The position numbers and the translations under genes were made by a program. Positions 1 through 11,248 of a stretch of 64,000 bases of DNA are shown here, in pieces. Below the pieces are notes generated by a model, which was not told where the DNA came from, made no database searches, and was given only the letters and a program-made list of their open reading frames with translations. Within the stretch, counting starts at the first letter, position 1. The number at the start of each line of letters is the position of its first letter. This DNA comes from Sordaria brevicollis (lineage: Eukaryota > Ascomycota > Sordariomycetes > Sordariales > Sordariaceae): NCBI GenBank assembly GCA_033439795.1, contig JAUTDP010000007.1:2418001-2482000 (forward strand), in the 5' to 3' direction.

Positions 1-164
1 TTAGTAGCCCGTCTGAAACTTCTACCGAACCTATTTACCCTTTCAACAACAACAACTCGAACAGTTTCCGCCTGTGGCTTCTTGTTACTTCCCAGCTTGA
101 CTCTCTCCTTCTCAGCCGCCTCCTTCATCCAGTTGAGCGGAGAACCCAAAATCCTTCCGATCTT

Positions 165-1835
165 CTAGTTTGGCACAACAGGGTTCTGGATGCCGATCAC
201 CTCGATACCGCCGCCCCGTCTCGCCGGAACCTCCTTGGTCGTCTGCTGAATCTCCTCGAGCGGGAGGAGCTTATCGCTCTGAATGGGCTCCAGCAGGTAA
301 CGTCTGTGCCAGGGGCCGACAAACATGCCCTCGGGGTCGACGCTCTCGCGGACGGCGCCCCACCGCTGGAAGTCCTCGCCGTACCACTTGGCCAGATCGG
401 CCTGGGTCGCGGTGAAGGTCTTGGCCCAGTGCGGCTTGCCGCCGAGCTCGCGCATGAGCCACTCGAAGCCGAGGTAGTAGCGCTCCGTGGCGCTGTACGT
501 CGGCTCGCGGTGATAGGGGCGGTACATGATGGCGTTGAGGTAGAGCGTCGGGCCGTCGGACTGCGTCGGGTCGAGGAAGGGCCGAGTGTTGGCTTCCCGC
601 GAGGTGTAGACGGTCGAGTCGCTCGCGCGCACCTCGACAGGGCTGTGCACCCAGAGACCCTCGGCGCTGTAAGGGATGCCGTGCTCGACGTAGCCGGGGT
701 CGCCGGGCTTGAGGTTTTGGAGCCAGGCACCGAGACGCTGGAGAGCCTCGGGGCCCTTGTGCAGGGGGATGGCCCACTCGTTGACGGACTGACTGTATAG
801 GCAGTTCAACAGGAAAGCCTTCTGGCTGGGCTGGACGGCGCTGATCCTCGTGGCCTCGCCGTTCTTGAAGCCGTACTGCATGCCGAACACGAACCACTCG
901 ATCCAAGGCGTGATGCGTGGGATCCACCTGGACAGAGCAAGGAGGTTGTGGTAGACGTAGTAGCCCAGCCAGCTGTCGTAGTAGCTGGTTGGTGGCTCAC
1001 GGAGCTTGACGGCGCCAGTCTTCATGTCAACCGGGTCGACAACGTCGGCCGTCCATACAGCAGCGCGGCGCATGTAGGGGAACCACCAGATACGCACAAA
1101 CTCGGCCTGGCTCCAGAGATCCTTCTCCCAGCGCTCAAGAATGGCCTTGTCCGAGTCAATCGCCTGGCTCCAGGCAAGCGAGAAAGCCGGAACGGCCTTG
1201 AAAGTGACCTCGGTGATAATGCCCAGGGCGCCAAGGGAGATCAGAGCGGCCCGGAAGAGATCCGGCTTGTCCTCAGGGGAGCATGACAATGTCTCGCCAT
1301 TGGCAAGAGTGATCTTGAGCTCGGTGATGTTTTCACCGACGAGGCCGTGCTTGATGCTGCTGCCATGAGTGCCCGTGCTGATGGCACCGGCAATGCTTTG
1401 CTCGTTGATGCTGCCGAGACTGGGCAAAGCGAGTCCGCGGCGATCCAACTCGTCACTGAGCTGATAAAGACGGATACCGGCTTCAACAGTGACGAGGCCG
1501 GTCATATGGTCAACCGAGATAATTTTGTTGAAGTTGTCCAGGTTGACCAGCCAGGAAGAAGTGCATGTGATGTCGGAAGGAGAGTGGCCGCAGCCGGTGG
1601 TAGTGACACGGCGCCGGGCATGACGGGCCAGACGGACGACCTTCTGAATTTCTGGAACGGACTCGGGTTGGATGTAGAGTTCAGGCAAGCTGGTATAGGT
1701 ACCGGCCCAGGTCCTGTGGATATGGGCAGTTTTTGCCCGGAAGGGGATGCCGCCATCACGCTGGTTGGCGAGTTCGATGATCTCGCGCACGTTGGACGGG
1801 AGGGAGGCAAGCGCTGGGTTGCTCTCGGTCGCCAT
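165..1835 (-). CDS. alo1: D-arabinono-1,4-lactone oxidase
   Basis: Single-exon gene of 556 residues. The family oxidises D-arabinono-1,4-lactone to dehydro-D-arabinono-1,4-lactone (D-erythroascorbate) with O2, giving H2O2, and is usually attached to mitochondrial membranes. Seen here: an N-terminal FAD-binding PCMH region (about residues 40-220) with the GCGHSPSD motif and the conserved SLGSINEQSIAGAISTGTHG segment. The C-terminal ALO region carries HWAKTF and ends in DPEGMFVGPWHRRYLLEP, as in fungal lactone oxidases. Length matches the fungal family (about 520-570). The start MATESNPALASLP is the first in-frame Met and leaves a complete flavin domain. It is transcribed away from the intergenic block at 1.8-2.9 kb. 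No truncation or frameshift was seen. Gulonolactone oxidase-like activity cannot be separated from ALO by sequence alone. Confidence 0.93.
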   Translation of the reverse strand: MATESNPALASLPSNVREIIELANQRDGGIPFRAKTAHIHRTWAGTYTSLPELYIQPESVPEIQKVVRLARHARRRVTTTGCGHSPSDITCTSSWLVNLDNFNKIISVDHMTGLVTVEAGIRLYQLSDELDRRGLALPSLGSINEQSIAGAISTGTHGSSIKHGLVGENITELKITLANGETLSCSPEDKPDLFRAALISLGALGIITEVTFKAVPAFSLAWSQAIDSDKAILERWEKDLWSQAEFVRIWWFPYMRRAAVWTADVVDPVDMKTGAVKLREPPTSYYDSWLGYYVYHNLLALSRWIPRITPWIEWFVFGMQYGFKNGEATRISAVQPSQKAFLLNCLYSQSVNEWAIPLHKGPEALQRLGAWLQNLKPGDPGYVEHGIPYSAEGLWVHSPVEVRASDSTVYTSREANTRPFLDPTQSDGPTLYLNAIMYRPYHREPTYSATERYYLGFEWLMRELGGKPHWAKTFTATQADLAKWYGEDFQRWGAVRESVDPEGMFVGPWHRRYLLEPIQSDKLLPLEEIQQTTKEVPARRGGGIEVIGIQNPVVPN

Positions 1836-2890
1836 GGCGAGCGGTTGGGGTTCACCCAGATGAGATTATCCAAAAAGCGAAGTGAAGCAAAGTGAGGACG
1901 AGAAAAAGGTAGTGTAGGTCTTTATAACGTAGCAATCGTGAGAGGGCAGGGCCAGCGATAAAGCAGCCGATAGAACAGTGGTATACGATCGATGGCGAAA
2001 GCGGCCGGAGTGGAGATCCTGATATTTTCTATTGCGTGTAATCGGAAGGAGCTACTACCATGTGCGCGGAGGTGACAAGTCAAAGAGGATATCAGGGCCG
2101 AGGCTCTGAAAGTTATTAACCTCTACTATGGCAAGTGCTTGCGCACTTTTGCAAATCCTGAGAATTGATGGAACCGTCTATCATCAACAAGTTGCGTGAG
2201 GTAATTCAGAAAACGAAAATCTGATATGGCCGTTGTCGTTGCATCGGACGGAGGGGTCTAAAGCGGAGGGGGTCCATGATACCTCTACTTTGACTAACCT
2301 ATCGCCTTCTCTGATTGGTCAAGATTTCATTGTCCAGACCCCTTGGCACTCTGACCCTCGTGGTGCTGTGCTGCATCAGCACTGACGACATTTGTTTACT
2401 TTCTCAAGAATTGACCTGGGGCAATTCGTTTTTCAATTCAGATAACTTCATGCCTTTTTAAATTATGCATTAGAACTAAAGGATGCTATATGCCAGAGCC
2501 AGCTATTAATCTTGATCCCTGAACAACCTCTCGATAACTTCTCGAGGTATCAGTGAACACTTAAAGGCCAACTCCGACTGCTTGCCGTCTCTTGATATCC
2601 TTGGCCTCGCCCTATGTTCATGTCTTTATCCCTGAGCCGTGGAGACAACACCATATCATCGAAAATCCCACCTCCAAAGACCGTCGAAAAATAAAATTCA
2701 GATCCGATACAGACCGAAATTTAAAGAATGGCCCTCGATGAGCCAACAACCCCGCCTTGTCCCATGTATGGAAAACGCCAGCCCGTATTGCCTAGCTCCC
2801 AGCCGCCGAAGTCCCAAACTCTGATTCAAACTCCAAGAACTCTCGGTACTGTGCGAACGAAATAATTGGCCATAGGCGAGCCCCTAGCTC
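1836..2890. other. Intergenic region upstream of the lactone oxidase gene
   Basis: About 1 kb between the start of the lactone oxidase gene (-) and the 3' end of the zinc-knuckle gene (-). It should hold the promoter and leader of the former and the 3' UTR of the latter. Base composition is ordinary and no credible ORF, RNA gene or repeat was seen. The short ORF at 2639-2824 has no family features. Confidence 0.6.
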
Positions 2891-4012
2891 TTAGATCCTC
2901 AAAGTGCCTACCTCGCGATAGAGGGCGACACCGCCGCGCCTGGGTTTAATTTGGTAACAGAGGGTGACCGGATCACCCGTGAGGTTCTTCGTGCAGTACT
3001 TGCACTCGACTTCTCTGGTTGCCATCGACACAGGACCCTCCCACTTATTGTCGCACATGGCCTTAATACAAAGCCAATGACCTTGATGCTCCTTCTTTTC
3101 CAGCTGCTTGTGGACGTATTCGGGGTTTCCTGGGTGGCTGGACAAGCACTTCATGATGTGCTGCATCATGGTTTCGTTGGTTGCCGGCGGTTGGTTGGAA
3201 TCCGGGACGACGTTCTGGATGATGCGGCTGACTTTGCGGGCGAGCTCCTGGTACTCATTCTGTTCCCTGCTTGTGAAAACAGCTTCGTTTGCTGGCTGCG
3301 TGTGTGACTTCTGGTCGTCCTTCTTGTCGCTTTTGGTGATGTTCAGCTTATCGGGAATCAACGGACAGGTCTTCGCGGTGTGACCGTGCCAGTCGCAGAG
3401 CTGGCATGCGGCGCTCTTGTCACCCGGTGCCGGATATCCAATTGAAACGGGGGATTGGTCGTTCAACTTAAGTGAAGCCAAGGGGATATGAGAGGTTTCC
3501 GGGGTAGGGGGCGATGGCTGGGGAATTGTGGGAGTATTAGGGACTGTGCCCCAGGCCTTCGCACTCTTCGGTGAGGAGTAGGTAGTGTCCTTGCCGGCCT
3601 CACGCTCGTAGTCTGGCGTTGAGACTCGCGAAAAAGAAGTCGAGGGTGCGGTGGAGGAGACAGTCTTGGGAGGAGGGGGCATAGGAGGCGTGCTGTCGAA
3701 CTGATTCCAGGGCTGAGGGAAACCCGTCGCAGGATTGAAGTTCGTGTAATGTGTCGGAACTGTTGAATACAGGCCCTCGGTGTAGCCGGAAGCGCTGTGC
3801 GTAGCAAAGTGGTCGGTCATGGGAGCGACGTATCTCACAGCTCCCTGCTGAAGCTGAGATGGGGATATGAACTGAGTTGGTATATATTGCGGTTGCGCGT
3901 TTGGCGCAGCAGAACTTGTGCCATAGCTGGCGTACGGCATATAATACTCATCGCGACCGCTACTGAAAGAGCCGCGGCGGTCGCGGCGGCGCTGATGGTC
4001 GCTCATCGTCAA
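2891..4012 (-). CDS. CCHC zinc-knuckle protein of unknown function
   Basis: Single-exon ORF of 373 residues. The N-terminal half is low-complexity, rich in Tyr, Pro, Ser and Gln, and looks disordered, with an RS/RR-rich start (SDHQRRRDRRGS). Around residues 203-216 it has a canonical zinc knuckle, CQLCDWHGHTAKTC (C-x2-C-x4-H-x4-C), which normally binds single-stranded RNA or DNA. The C-terminal 60 residues carry further cysteines (HWLCIKAMC, ECKYC, LCYQI) that could form a second metal site. No gag, protease or other retroelement domain was seen, so a host RNA-binding role is more likely than a transposon origin. It lies divergently from rec8 with about 0.9 kb between the start codons. The start could also be Met3. 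The specific function is not recognised. Confidence 0.7.
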   Translation of the reverse strand: MTMSDHQRRRDRRGSFSSGRDEYYMPYASYGTSSAAPNAQPQYIPTQFISPSQLQQGAVRYVAPMTDHFATHSASGYTEGLYSTVPTHYTNFNPATGFPQPWNQFDSTPPMPPPPKTVSSTAPSTSFSRVSTPDYEREAGKDTTYSSPKSAKAWGTVPNTPTIPQPSPPTPETSHIPLASLKLNDQSPVSIGYPAPGDKSAACQLCDWHGHTAKTCPLIPDKLNITKSDKKDDQKSHTQPANEAVFTSREQNEYQELARKVSRIIQNVVPDSNQPPATNETMMQHIMKCLSSHPGNPEYVHKQLEKKEHQGHWLCIKAMCDNKWEGPVSMATREVECKYCTKNLTGDPVTLCYQIKPRRGGVALYREVGTLRI

Positions 4013-4896
4013 GTTGTTGGGAGAGGCTGCTAGATAATTTTGTCGACGAAGAAGGGTGGTGTTCCGCTGGGCGATTTATCAGTGTTGAAGAGGAAGCCGC
4101 TCGTTTTGGGGTAAGGAGAGCGTTTTGCAAACAAGTTTGGAATCTGGATTGTTGTCGGCCAAACTTTGCCTTTCAACAAGTTTGCTGTTTGGGGAAGAAA
4201 ACGTTGCGAGAGGGATGGGGAGAGGGAGTGCCTTTTATCCTCCAAGGAAACACGAAATCAGAGACGAGTGAATGTGGGAGGCCGGCCGAAGACCATTGAA
4301 GTGTACGACGAAAAAGCTGACTCGATCCAAGCAGTGAATAAGGGGTGGTGTATGGTGCAAAGTGGAAGCTCAGACCCCGATGGGTCGAAAGCATTCGAAT
4401 CGAAGATGGAAGGTGCGAGTGAACATGTTGCGAGCCGCGCCTTCCTTCGTGACAAAAGAGAACATTCCAAGCATCCCGAGTTGTGGGAGCGAAAAATTCA
4501 ATCCGGCCACTTCGTTGATACCAGTCCAGTCGTTTAATACAGACAGCGCACCGTAATATTCATCCCGTCGAATTCGTCCTCTTCGATGTCCCCCATTGTG
4601 TTCCGGTCAAGTCGTCGTTTGCTTGTCCTTCCATCCCATCTCGGTCATGGCCCCGTAGAACGCGCCCTGCTTTCGCACCCGAACTCGAGCATCTTCTAAC
4701 CCACTACCCCTCTTCACCACGTTCACTCTCGTTTTTCCACATCAAGGTTTTCCTTCGTAACCGTTGTTTTCTCTATATCACCATTCAAACCTTATCATCA
4801 ACCTTGACGCATCATTTCCTTCGAGGTTCTGGCCTCCATCACCAGTAAACACTTGAGAGAACAACCTCAAGTTTCATACAGAAGTTTCTCGCCACT
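4013..4896. promoter_or_regulatory. Shared intergenic promoter region between zinc-knuckle gene and rec8
   Basis: 884 bp between two divergent start codons, so it must contain both promoters and leaders. The rec8-proximal part (about 4560-4860) is pyrimidine-rich, typical of fungal leaders. No specific operator could be assigned. The ORFs here lack coding features. Confidence 0.5.
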
Positions 4897-7376
4897 ATGT
4901 TTTATAGTCACGAAAGTGAGTAGATTCACTCCTCCTTCATTTGGTAGATGAGGACAAAGGTGTACTGACAGCTTCACAGTCTTGACCAACCAGCAGTATG
5001 GTGTTGCCACCGTCTGGTAAGTAAACCTTAACGACTCTCTTAACCTCTCGGTCACTTCAAGGTGAGACGAGCCAAACTAACGCGGGGGCTTCTCTCGATC
5101 CAGGCTGGTGTCCACCTTTGGACTCAGATCAAGCAACAGGAAGATTTCGCGCAAGGCAATCCAAGAAGTGAATGTCCGCAAAGCTTGCGAGACCATCCTC
5201 CAGCCGGGCGCTCCCATCGCGTTGCGACTGCAGGGAAGTCTGCTCTATGGCGTCTCTAGGGTCTTCTCCCAGCAGTGCTCCTATGTGCTCACGGACGCCG
5301 AGAAGGTCCACATGCACATGAGATGCTTCTACAATTCCGTGGGAGGAAGCGAGAATGCCCTCGACCCGCAAGCTGGAAAGGCAAAGTACGTATACACATT
5401 TGCGCAAGGAGATAGATGTGTCGATCTAACCTCCTTTTCGCAGGCGCAACCAACTTATCCTTCCGGATGATCCCAACTTCGAGGTCAATATGGGCCTTCC
5501 GGCCTTCCACTTCGACGACGAGGGCAATCTGGCTTCCCAGTTCCAGAGTCAAGCCTCACGCAAGACTTCGTCCCAATTCTCGCCGCTGGACAGGTTCAAC
5601 CTCACACCGGATGGCAACGGCTCCTTCGTCCTCAACTTCGATCTACCTCAATCTTCTCCAGCCGATCCTCTATACTCTCAGAACTCCTCTTATTCCCTTG
5701 GGCCACTCTCTCAAAATAAGCCTGACGACGATATGATGCAGTTTGGTGAACCAGATGCCAACGCCGAGATCTTCGGTGATTGGGGAATCGAGATCGACGC
5801 TGACGGCAACGTGATCGCAGCCATGGACGAGCCTGAGCTGCCCGTTCTGCCGCGCCCTGAGGAGGACCGCACTCATGCCACTGCCTCTGGCCAAGGTCAC
5901 GACGAACCTGAATTCTACTTTGAGGACCAGGATGACCTGCTGATGAGCGGAGGAACTGGCCCTCCAGAGGCCGACGATGTTCCTGGCCTTGTCCCCGACC
6001 AAGTCGAGCAACCTCAGGAAGACCAAGTCATGGCAGAAGCCGAGGAAGAACAAGTCATTGCGGAGGAGGAGCCTGTGGTTGAGGCAGCCGCCGCACCTGT
6101 CCGCCGTCGTCAGCGTCGCCGCGCTGTGTTGGCACCCGACGAGGACACCAAAATCAGTCGCCATGAACTCAAGTCGTGGACTCACGATTACCTCGCTAAT
6201 GTTGAGCGGGCGAACAAAGCTGCCAAACGCGCTGCAGCCACAAACCCAATCGCTGCCAAGAAACACGCATACGAGCTCACATTTGGTCGTGGGGTTGGTG
6301 GTGTAGGCGCCCTGGAAGACGGCTTGGACACTGGAAACCGTCGCAGCCATCCACTGGCAGATCTCTTTGCCGGTGCCAACTTCGCTGCAGAGATGCTGGA
6401 CATCGACATTGACATCGAAGACAATGAAGCGGGCAGAAGACGCAGCCGTAGACGCCCGGCTATGGAAGCCCTTGAGCTCGAGGAAGAAGACGCCGAGAGA
6501 CGGGTTCGTCCTCGTCTCAGCAACGAAAACGAAGAGCATCAAGCTCAGGCGCAACAAAACGCCGCCGAGCCGCAGACCGAAGCAGGCCGTGGCTTGCAGG
6601 CTGTAGGAGCCGAAGAAGACGCCGAAGTTGGAAGAAGAGATGGCTCAGCACTGCCCGACATTCCCTCCGACGCTCCGTGGAACCGGCCCTCATCCGTGAT
6701 TCCGGGCTCATCCGTGAAAGGCGGCAGTCATCACCCCGGATCCAGCCGTCAAGTGAGCGCCAGCCCTCTGCACAGCCGTGGCAGTCACTTGGCCCATCTT
6801 CCTCCCATCGATCGCTTTAGCGATGCCGGATCATACGCGCCCTTCCTGCACTCCGGCGGCGTCGGTTTCTCATCCGACCCCGTCATGCCGCTCGGAGAAG
6901 ACGAGCCACAGCTCCCACACTTGCCTGGTGGTCCTCACAGTCATGATCTTCTGCGCCGTACTCCATCCATCGAAGCTGGAGCCGGCACTCAAGCCGAAAC
7001 CTCCCAAGTCATGCGCGACGCCCTGGACCGCGACGGCCGCAACTTCCTCGCCTACGTCAACACCGTGGCCAAAGTCAGAGGAGAAACTCGTTCCCTCGAC
7101 GGTGGCTATGCCGCCTTCGGTGATGGAGACGCCTCAAACAACAACAGACGCCTCAGACAATGGGTGGCCTTTGACGAGCTGTTGGATGAACCTAGGGACA
7201 GAACCCGGCAGGTGGCGACGCAGGCTTTCTACAACGTGCTGGTTCTGGCGACCAAGAACGCGATCAAGGTGGAGCAGGACATGGAGCATTTCCAGCCTTT
7301 TGGCGAGATTCGCGTGGGTGTTGAGGTGTCGGAGGCTGAGATGCTGGCTATGATGGATGAGGACAGCGATGAGTGA
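4897..7376 (+). CDS. rec8: Meiotic cohesin kleisin subunit Rec8
   Basis: Four exons: 4897-4915, 4980-5016, 5104-5385 and 5444-7376. Phases agree and give 756 residues. The joined N-terminus reads MFYSHEILTNQQYGVATVW and continues LVSTFG, the hallmark of the Rad21/Rec8 N-terminal domain that binds the SMC3 head. RNQLILPDDPNFEVNMGLPAF follows across the third junction. The middle (about 130-650) is acidic and disordered, as expected for a kleisin linker with phosphorylation and separase sites. The last 60 or so residues (FYNVLVLATKNAIKVEQ and on) form the C-terminal winged helix that binds SMC1. Rec8 holds sister chromatids together in meiosis. Choice of Rec8 over mitotic Rad21 rests on the YSHEILTNQQYGVATVW variant and is fairly secure. 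The first two coding exons are only 19 and 37 nt. Confidence 0.9.
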
Positions 7377-7935
7377 TTGATTGCTCAGGACTTCGCCAGA
7401 GAGGCATTGAAGACAGTATCGACGCTGTGGTTCGTTTAACTATCATTATACCTTCGCCGGTTCGGACATTCGGGTATATAAAAGAGTTGATGGGTAAGCT
7501 CGGCTTTCTGGCCGTATGGGTTTCATGATGATGGGAGAAAAGGTCAATGGGATGCCATCATGGATGATATGTCAGGGATTCGGTTCTCTGGCGACAATCG
7601 TTCTGGATTGATGGTTTTGGGGACCTGGCTGGGGTTGCCGAAAGAATAGGGCATCGATGATGAGAACTGATCTTCGGAGAATATGGGAAAGGGACAGATG
7701 ATCTCAGGGGATTGGTAAGCCTTCAACACACTGGGGATGTATGATAAGGGGGACTTGTCATTTCGAAGCTGAGAAAATCACAACAGATCAGTTAGAAGAT
7801 AGCAAACAACAGGTTCAAGAACACAATGAATGAAAGAAATATAATGGAATTAAGTCTTCTAAAAGTATGCTATGTGCAAAAGGCTGTGCATATGATAGTA
7901 AAGAGACCAGCCCTTACCATGGTCATCACCAACAA
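7377..7935. other. Convergent 3' region of rec8 and Rab escort gene
   Basis: 559 bp between two convergent stop codons, expected to carry both 3' UTRs, which may overlap. The sequence becomes A-rich near 7750-7860. No ORF or RNA gene could be supported. Confidence 0.55.
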
Positions 7936-9700
7936 TCATTCATAATCATCATCATCCACAGGTTCACGATCTGTGAATACCATGTACTCTGCATCATCAA
8001 CTGTCTCGCCAACCACCTTCTGCCACGCCTCACGGACATGCTTCAGCATTGAATCGTCCATCGAGAGGGAAAGAGAAGGGCCGGGCAGATCAAGCGTCAA
8101 CTCATCAAGTCGACTTTGCTTCACACCAGCAGCTTGCTCATAGTATAACTGATACAAGCACTGGGGAGCTTGATCTTGCTCCATGGCGGAAAGGAAGGAA
8201 CCAAGAGCAGAGTTCAAAACCTCCCTGGCATTGGATGTCGCCATTGTGGTCAGGTATAGGACACCTATTGAATTCCAGTTAGCCATTTGCTCCAAAGATG
8301 TTTGATTGATGCAACAAATGTAAGTGGATGAGAGTACGATCAGAATGTCAGAGGTATTTATCGTCAATGCCGAAGCTTGGACAATGTAGATAAGTATTCA
8401 AGATGTGGATCATCATAGTACTCGGGGTGTGAAATGGTGGAAGAAAGATGGAATAGGTAACTTACTCTGGCCATTGGGGCATTCGCCGGTACCGCTAGAA
8501 TGAGCGAAAACATAGACTGGCGAAGTCGTTGCTTCGCCGGATACTGTTAGTGAGCCCGCGGGCAGGGCGACGACCGCAACGCATGGTGTCGGTGCTCCCT
8601 CGATGGTAGACTCAAACAAGCTCTTGAGCGAAGAACCAACAACGGCCACTAGCCTGCTGATGCTTGGCCCGTCGCCAACTTTTTCGTCACCACGCACCAG
8701 CAACTTGGTCTTGACCTTGTCGCCGCTGGACAGCTCTAACTCGATCTCATCGGCAGCGGTAGCCATCGACTTGATACCAGTGTCGAGCATGTACACAGCG
8801 CCACCGACGGCACCAGCGCGACAAGCGACCTGGGCAATCTCGGAAATGCCGCCCCATTTGGGATAGAGAGCAGCAAAACCGGGGCCAAAGTGACCCATGG
8901 AGGTGAGATGACGTTGGATGATGGCCAGTCCGTCCTCTGTGCTGATCCGACCATCCAGCGAGAGCGTGAGGGTGATGATGTAGGTCTTGAGCTCGGCATC
9001 CATCTTGAAGTGCTCCTGTAGGAAGTCCACCAAGGGTTTGTCGGCAAAAGGCTTCCAGGCATCCCTTTGCTCAGGACTGTGGTAGTCCAGCACGAACTTG
9101 AGAAACTTCATCAGTCCGCGCTTGGCCTTGGCCGAAATGGCGGTGGTTGAGAAAACATCTTCGCGGGTGGAGGGGATGCGGACGAGACTGGGTTGCTGAT
9201 CGGGGCCGAGGGGTGCTTTGAAGATGTAGAATGATCCGACGGCGAGGAATTCCACCTGCCGGTACGCCCGGGAAGAAACCAATTGAGATAGCAGCTCCGA
9301 GCGTGCGTGGATCAACTGCGGCGCCAGTGCCAACGAGTATGCTCTCGGAAAGGAGAGACCCGTGACATCCGGTTTGGTGATGGACGCAGACCTGAAGAGG
9401 CCTTTGTCCTCGGTAGCCAGACGGTCAACCCAGGACTCAGCTTCTTGCAGGCTGAAAGCCGCTTCCGCCCCGCCGTAATAGTCGTTGGGGTCTATGTGCA
9501 GAATATTCTTGCCGGATCGCGAAAGGGATCTTCAAGGCGGAGAACGGCTATGTCAGTCGGTCAGTTAGACGGGGGAACGATGGAAGTGGGATGGAGAGGA
9601 GGGGAAGGAAGTCTTCTTACAGTGCAAGCAGAGACTGCTGCAGTCCGGTGCCGCAGATCACGACATCCCAAAGGGTATCGGCGATAGATCCCATCGCCAT
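7936..9700 (-). CDS. mrs6: Rab escort protein (Rab geranylgeranyltransferase component A)
   Basis: Three exons on the minus strand: about 9700-9621, 9529-8466 and 8264-7936, giving about 490 residues. Exon 1 encodes IADTLWDVVICGTGLQQSLL, the dinucleotide-binding start of the GDI/REP fold. The first junction restores SLSRSGKNILHIDPNDYYGG. Further conserved blocks are GLSFPRAYSLALAPQLIHAR, MGHFGPGFAALYPKWGG and RAGAVGGAVYMLD. The last junction restores GECPNGQSVLYLTTM. REP presents newly made Rab GTPases to the geranylgeranyltransferase in the cytosol. REP is favoured over Rab GDI by the long acidic C-terminus (ending DDDDYE) and the weaker GDI motifs. The intron 1 acceptor ends TTGAAG rather than CAG/TAG. 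The start is the first of two nearby Met codons (9700 or 9694). Confidence 0.88.
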
Positions 9701-10220
9701 GACTAGGGATTCTGTGGTTCGCGGAACTGGCAGTCTTGTTGAGGAAAAAGAGATGGGAAGAGGAAGCGCGGAGGGTTGCAGCGGAAATTTTGAAATGAAG
9801 TTGAAGTTTCTGGAGCTGGCGGAGCCGGCTGTTTCCTCGGACCGGTGTGCTTTTTATCGGCCCCGCCAAAGCTTTCACTTCTGTGGGTCTTCCTCGTCCC
9901 CCGCCTAGCAAACGCGCAGCCAGTCGCACGGACCAACCGACCAAGCGTCGAAATTGTCAAAACTCGACGACCTCCCGCCCAAAAATTCCCTTTTTCTCTC
10001 ATCAACCACTCAACGAAGAGACGCGGTTCGCTGCTGCTGCTTTTGCAGCCCAACAGTATCGCGGGAGTCTTGGAGAGCCTTTCATTAGGTCTCTTCGAAG
10101 TTGAGTGGCAGATTGATGCCACAAACAGCCCTTCTGTATCTCCTGCCTTAGAATCACCACATGTGAGGGCGGGTCGAACGATCGGCACATTTCTTCTACC
10201 ACGTTGTGAATTTGTAAATA
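9701..10220. other. Intergenic region upstream of Rab escort gene
   Basis: About 520 bp between the Rab escort start codon and the eIF3j-like fragment. The promoter and leader of the Rab escort gene must lie here. No coding evidence was seen. Confidence 0.5.
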
Positions 10221-10356
10221 GTCCTCGGCGGCGTCCCAGGAGTCGAGAACGTCGGACTCGTTACCCTCCTCATCGTCGAAGCGGCGGCGGCCGGGGGCAA
10301 GGACGGGCGAGTTGGGGGCGGAAGACTCCTCCTCTTCTACAAAAGCTTGCCATTTG
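10221..10356 (-). pseudogene. Isolated fragment resembling the N-terminus of eIF3 subunit j
   Basis: Inside an open frame at 10002-10415 (-), one stretch reads EEEESSAPNSPVLAPGRRRF followed by DDEEGNESDVLDSWDAAED, starting just after a KW pair. This closely resembles the first 40 or so residues of fungal eIF3j/Hcr1 (acidic run, Pro-rich stretch, RRxFDDEE, DVLDSWDAAED). After DAAED the similarity stops (YLQIHNVVEEM). The Rab escort start codon is only about 520 bp downstream, so the remaining 220 or so residues of eIF3j cannot fit. No good donor follows DAAED. I read it as a truncated duplicate or transposed first-exon piece. A CTTTTGTAG acceptor-like site lies just before the similarity, so it may be a genomic rather than cDNA copy. 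It could still be expressed as a short chimeric ORF. Confidence 0.5.
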
Positions 10357-11248
10357 ATGCTGTGCGCGATGCAAACTGCTTGCGAATTGCAAACACTTTG
10401 TCTGCTCTCGTCCAACTAAAACATGGCTCCATCTGATTGCCGAAGGACCGTTGCTACGAGCTTCAAAGCACTCAGCAATTTGGATGGTTGCGAGAGAGAT
10501 ACCGACAAACGGTTGCCTGCTTTCACATGATATTTGGGTATCTACTGTATTAAACCTCCTCTATCCTTGTTGGTGAACAGGACAATGGCAGGATGGCCGG
10601 GCTCGGGTCGGCTCTGTTTGTGACAGACAGTCTCCATCAGCATCGTCCTCCGCAAGAGTCGTGTCTAAATGATGTCCCCTAGTGTCTTCTGGTTGCAAAC
10701 ACCAGGATTCCAGGGTACAACCATCATTCTTGCCCCGGCCGATATATCGCCTCCTTGTCTATCCATTGGCAGTTCGGTGCCGCAAGTCGGTAGTCAAGAG
10801 CGAAGACATTCCCAGACCCTATGGCCGCATCCAGGCTATCCGCCATCCTGTCAATCATTGATCCCCTCGTAAGCCACCGCCCTCTTCTTCTTCTTCATCC
10901 TCGTCGTCAAAAGCATACGCCGTAAACCTGCAACGTAACACGGCTCCTCATCGTCGACCTTCGCGTTGTAGACAAAGCAGGAAACTTTAGTTGTACTATT
11001 TGATGCTGGTTTGTTTGTTAGCGCGGTTCTCGCGACAAGGGTCTGCAAAAATATACCGAAAAACAACGAAGCAACCATATAAAAAACTAAAAATTGAGTA
11101 GCGTGTGGAGACAGTCAAAGAGGCATCTGGTTGATACCAGTTTATTGCATGAAAATTGGTAGAAATCTGGCTGAGTTGCGGAGAGGGCGTTGTGAAGTCC
11201 CGTGCTAACGAACAAACCAGCAGAAGGGTGTAGTACCATGGCTTAGAC
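10357..11248. other. Intergenic region without supported genes
   Basis: About 0.9 kb between the eIF3j-like fragment and the secreted-peptide gene. ORFs at 10669-10872 (+) and 10851-11078 (-) have no start context, domain or splice partner that I can defend. The part nearest 11248 is probably the 3' UTR of the peptide gene. Confidence 0.5.

Noticed and set aside
2639..2824. 61-residue plus-strand ORF
   Set aside because: Basic, low-information sequence in the intergenic region, with no domain or splice partner.
5670..6557. 295-residue minus-strand ORF
   Set aside because: Lies fully antisense to the rec8 coding exon. Composition follows the complement of the acidic linker and no domain was seen.
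7936..8367. Separate 143-residue gene
   Set aside because: The first 34 residues are intron of the Rab escort gene. From VLYLTTM on it is that gene's last exon, with phase-matched splice sites.
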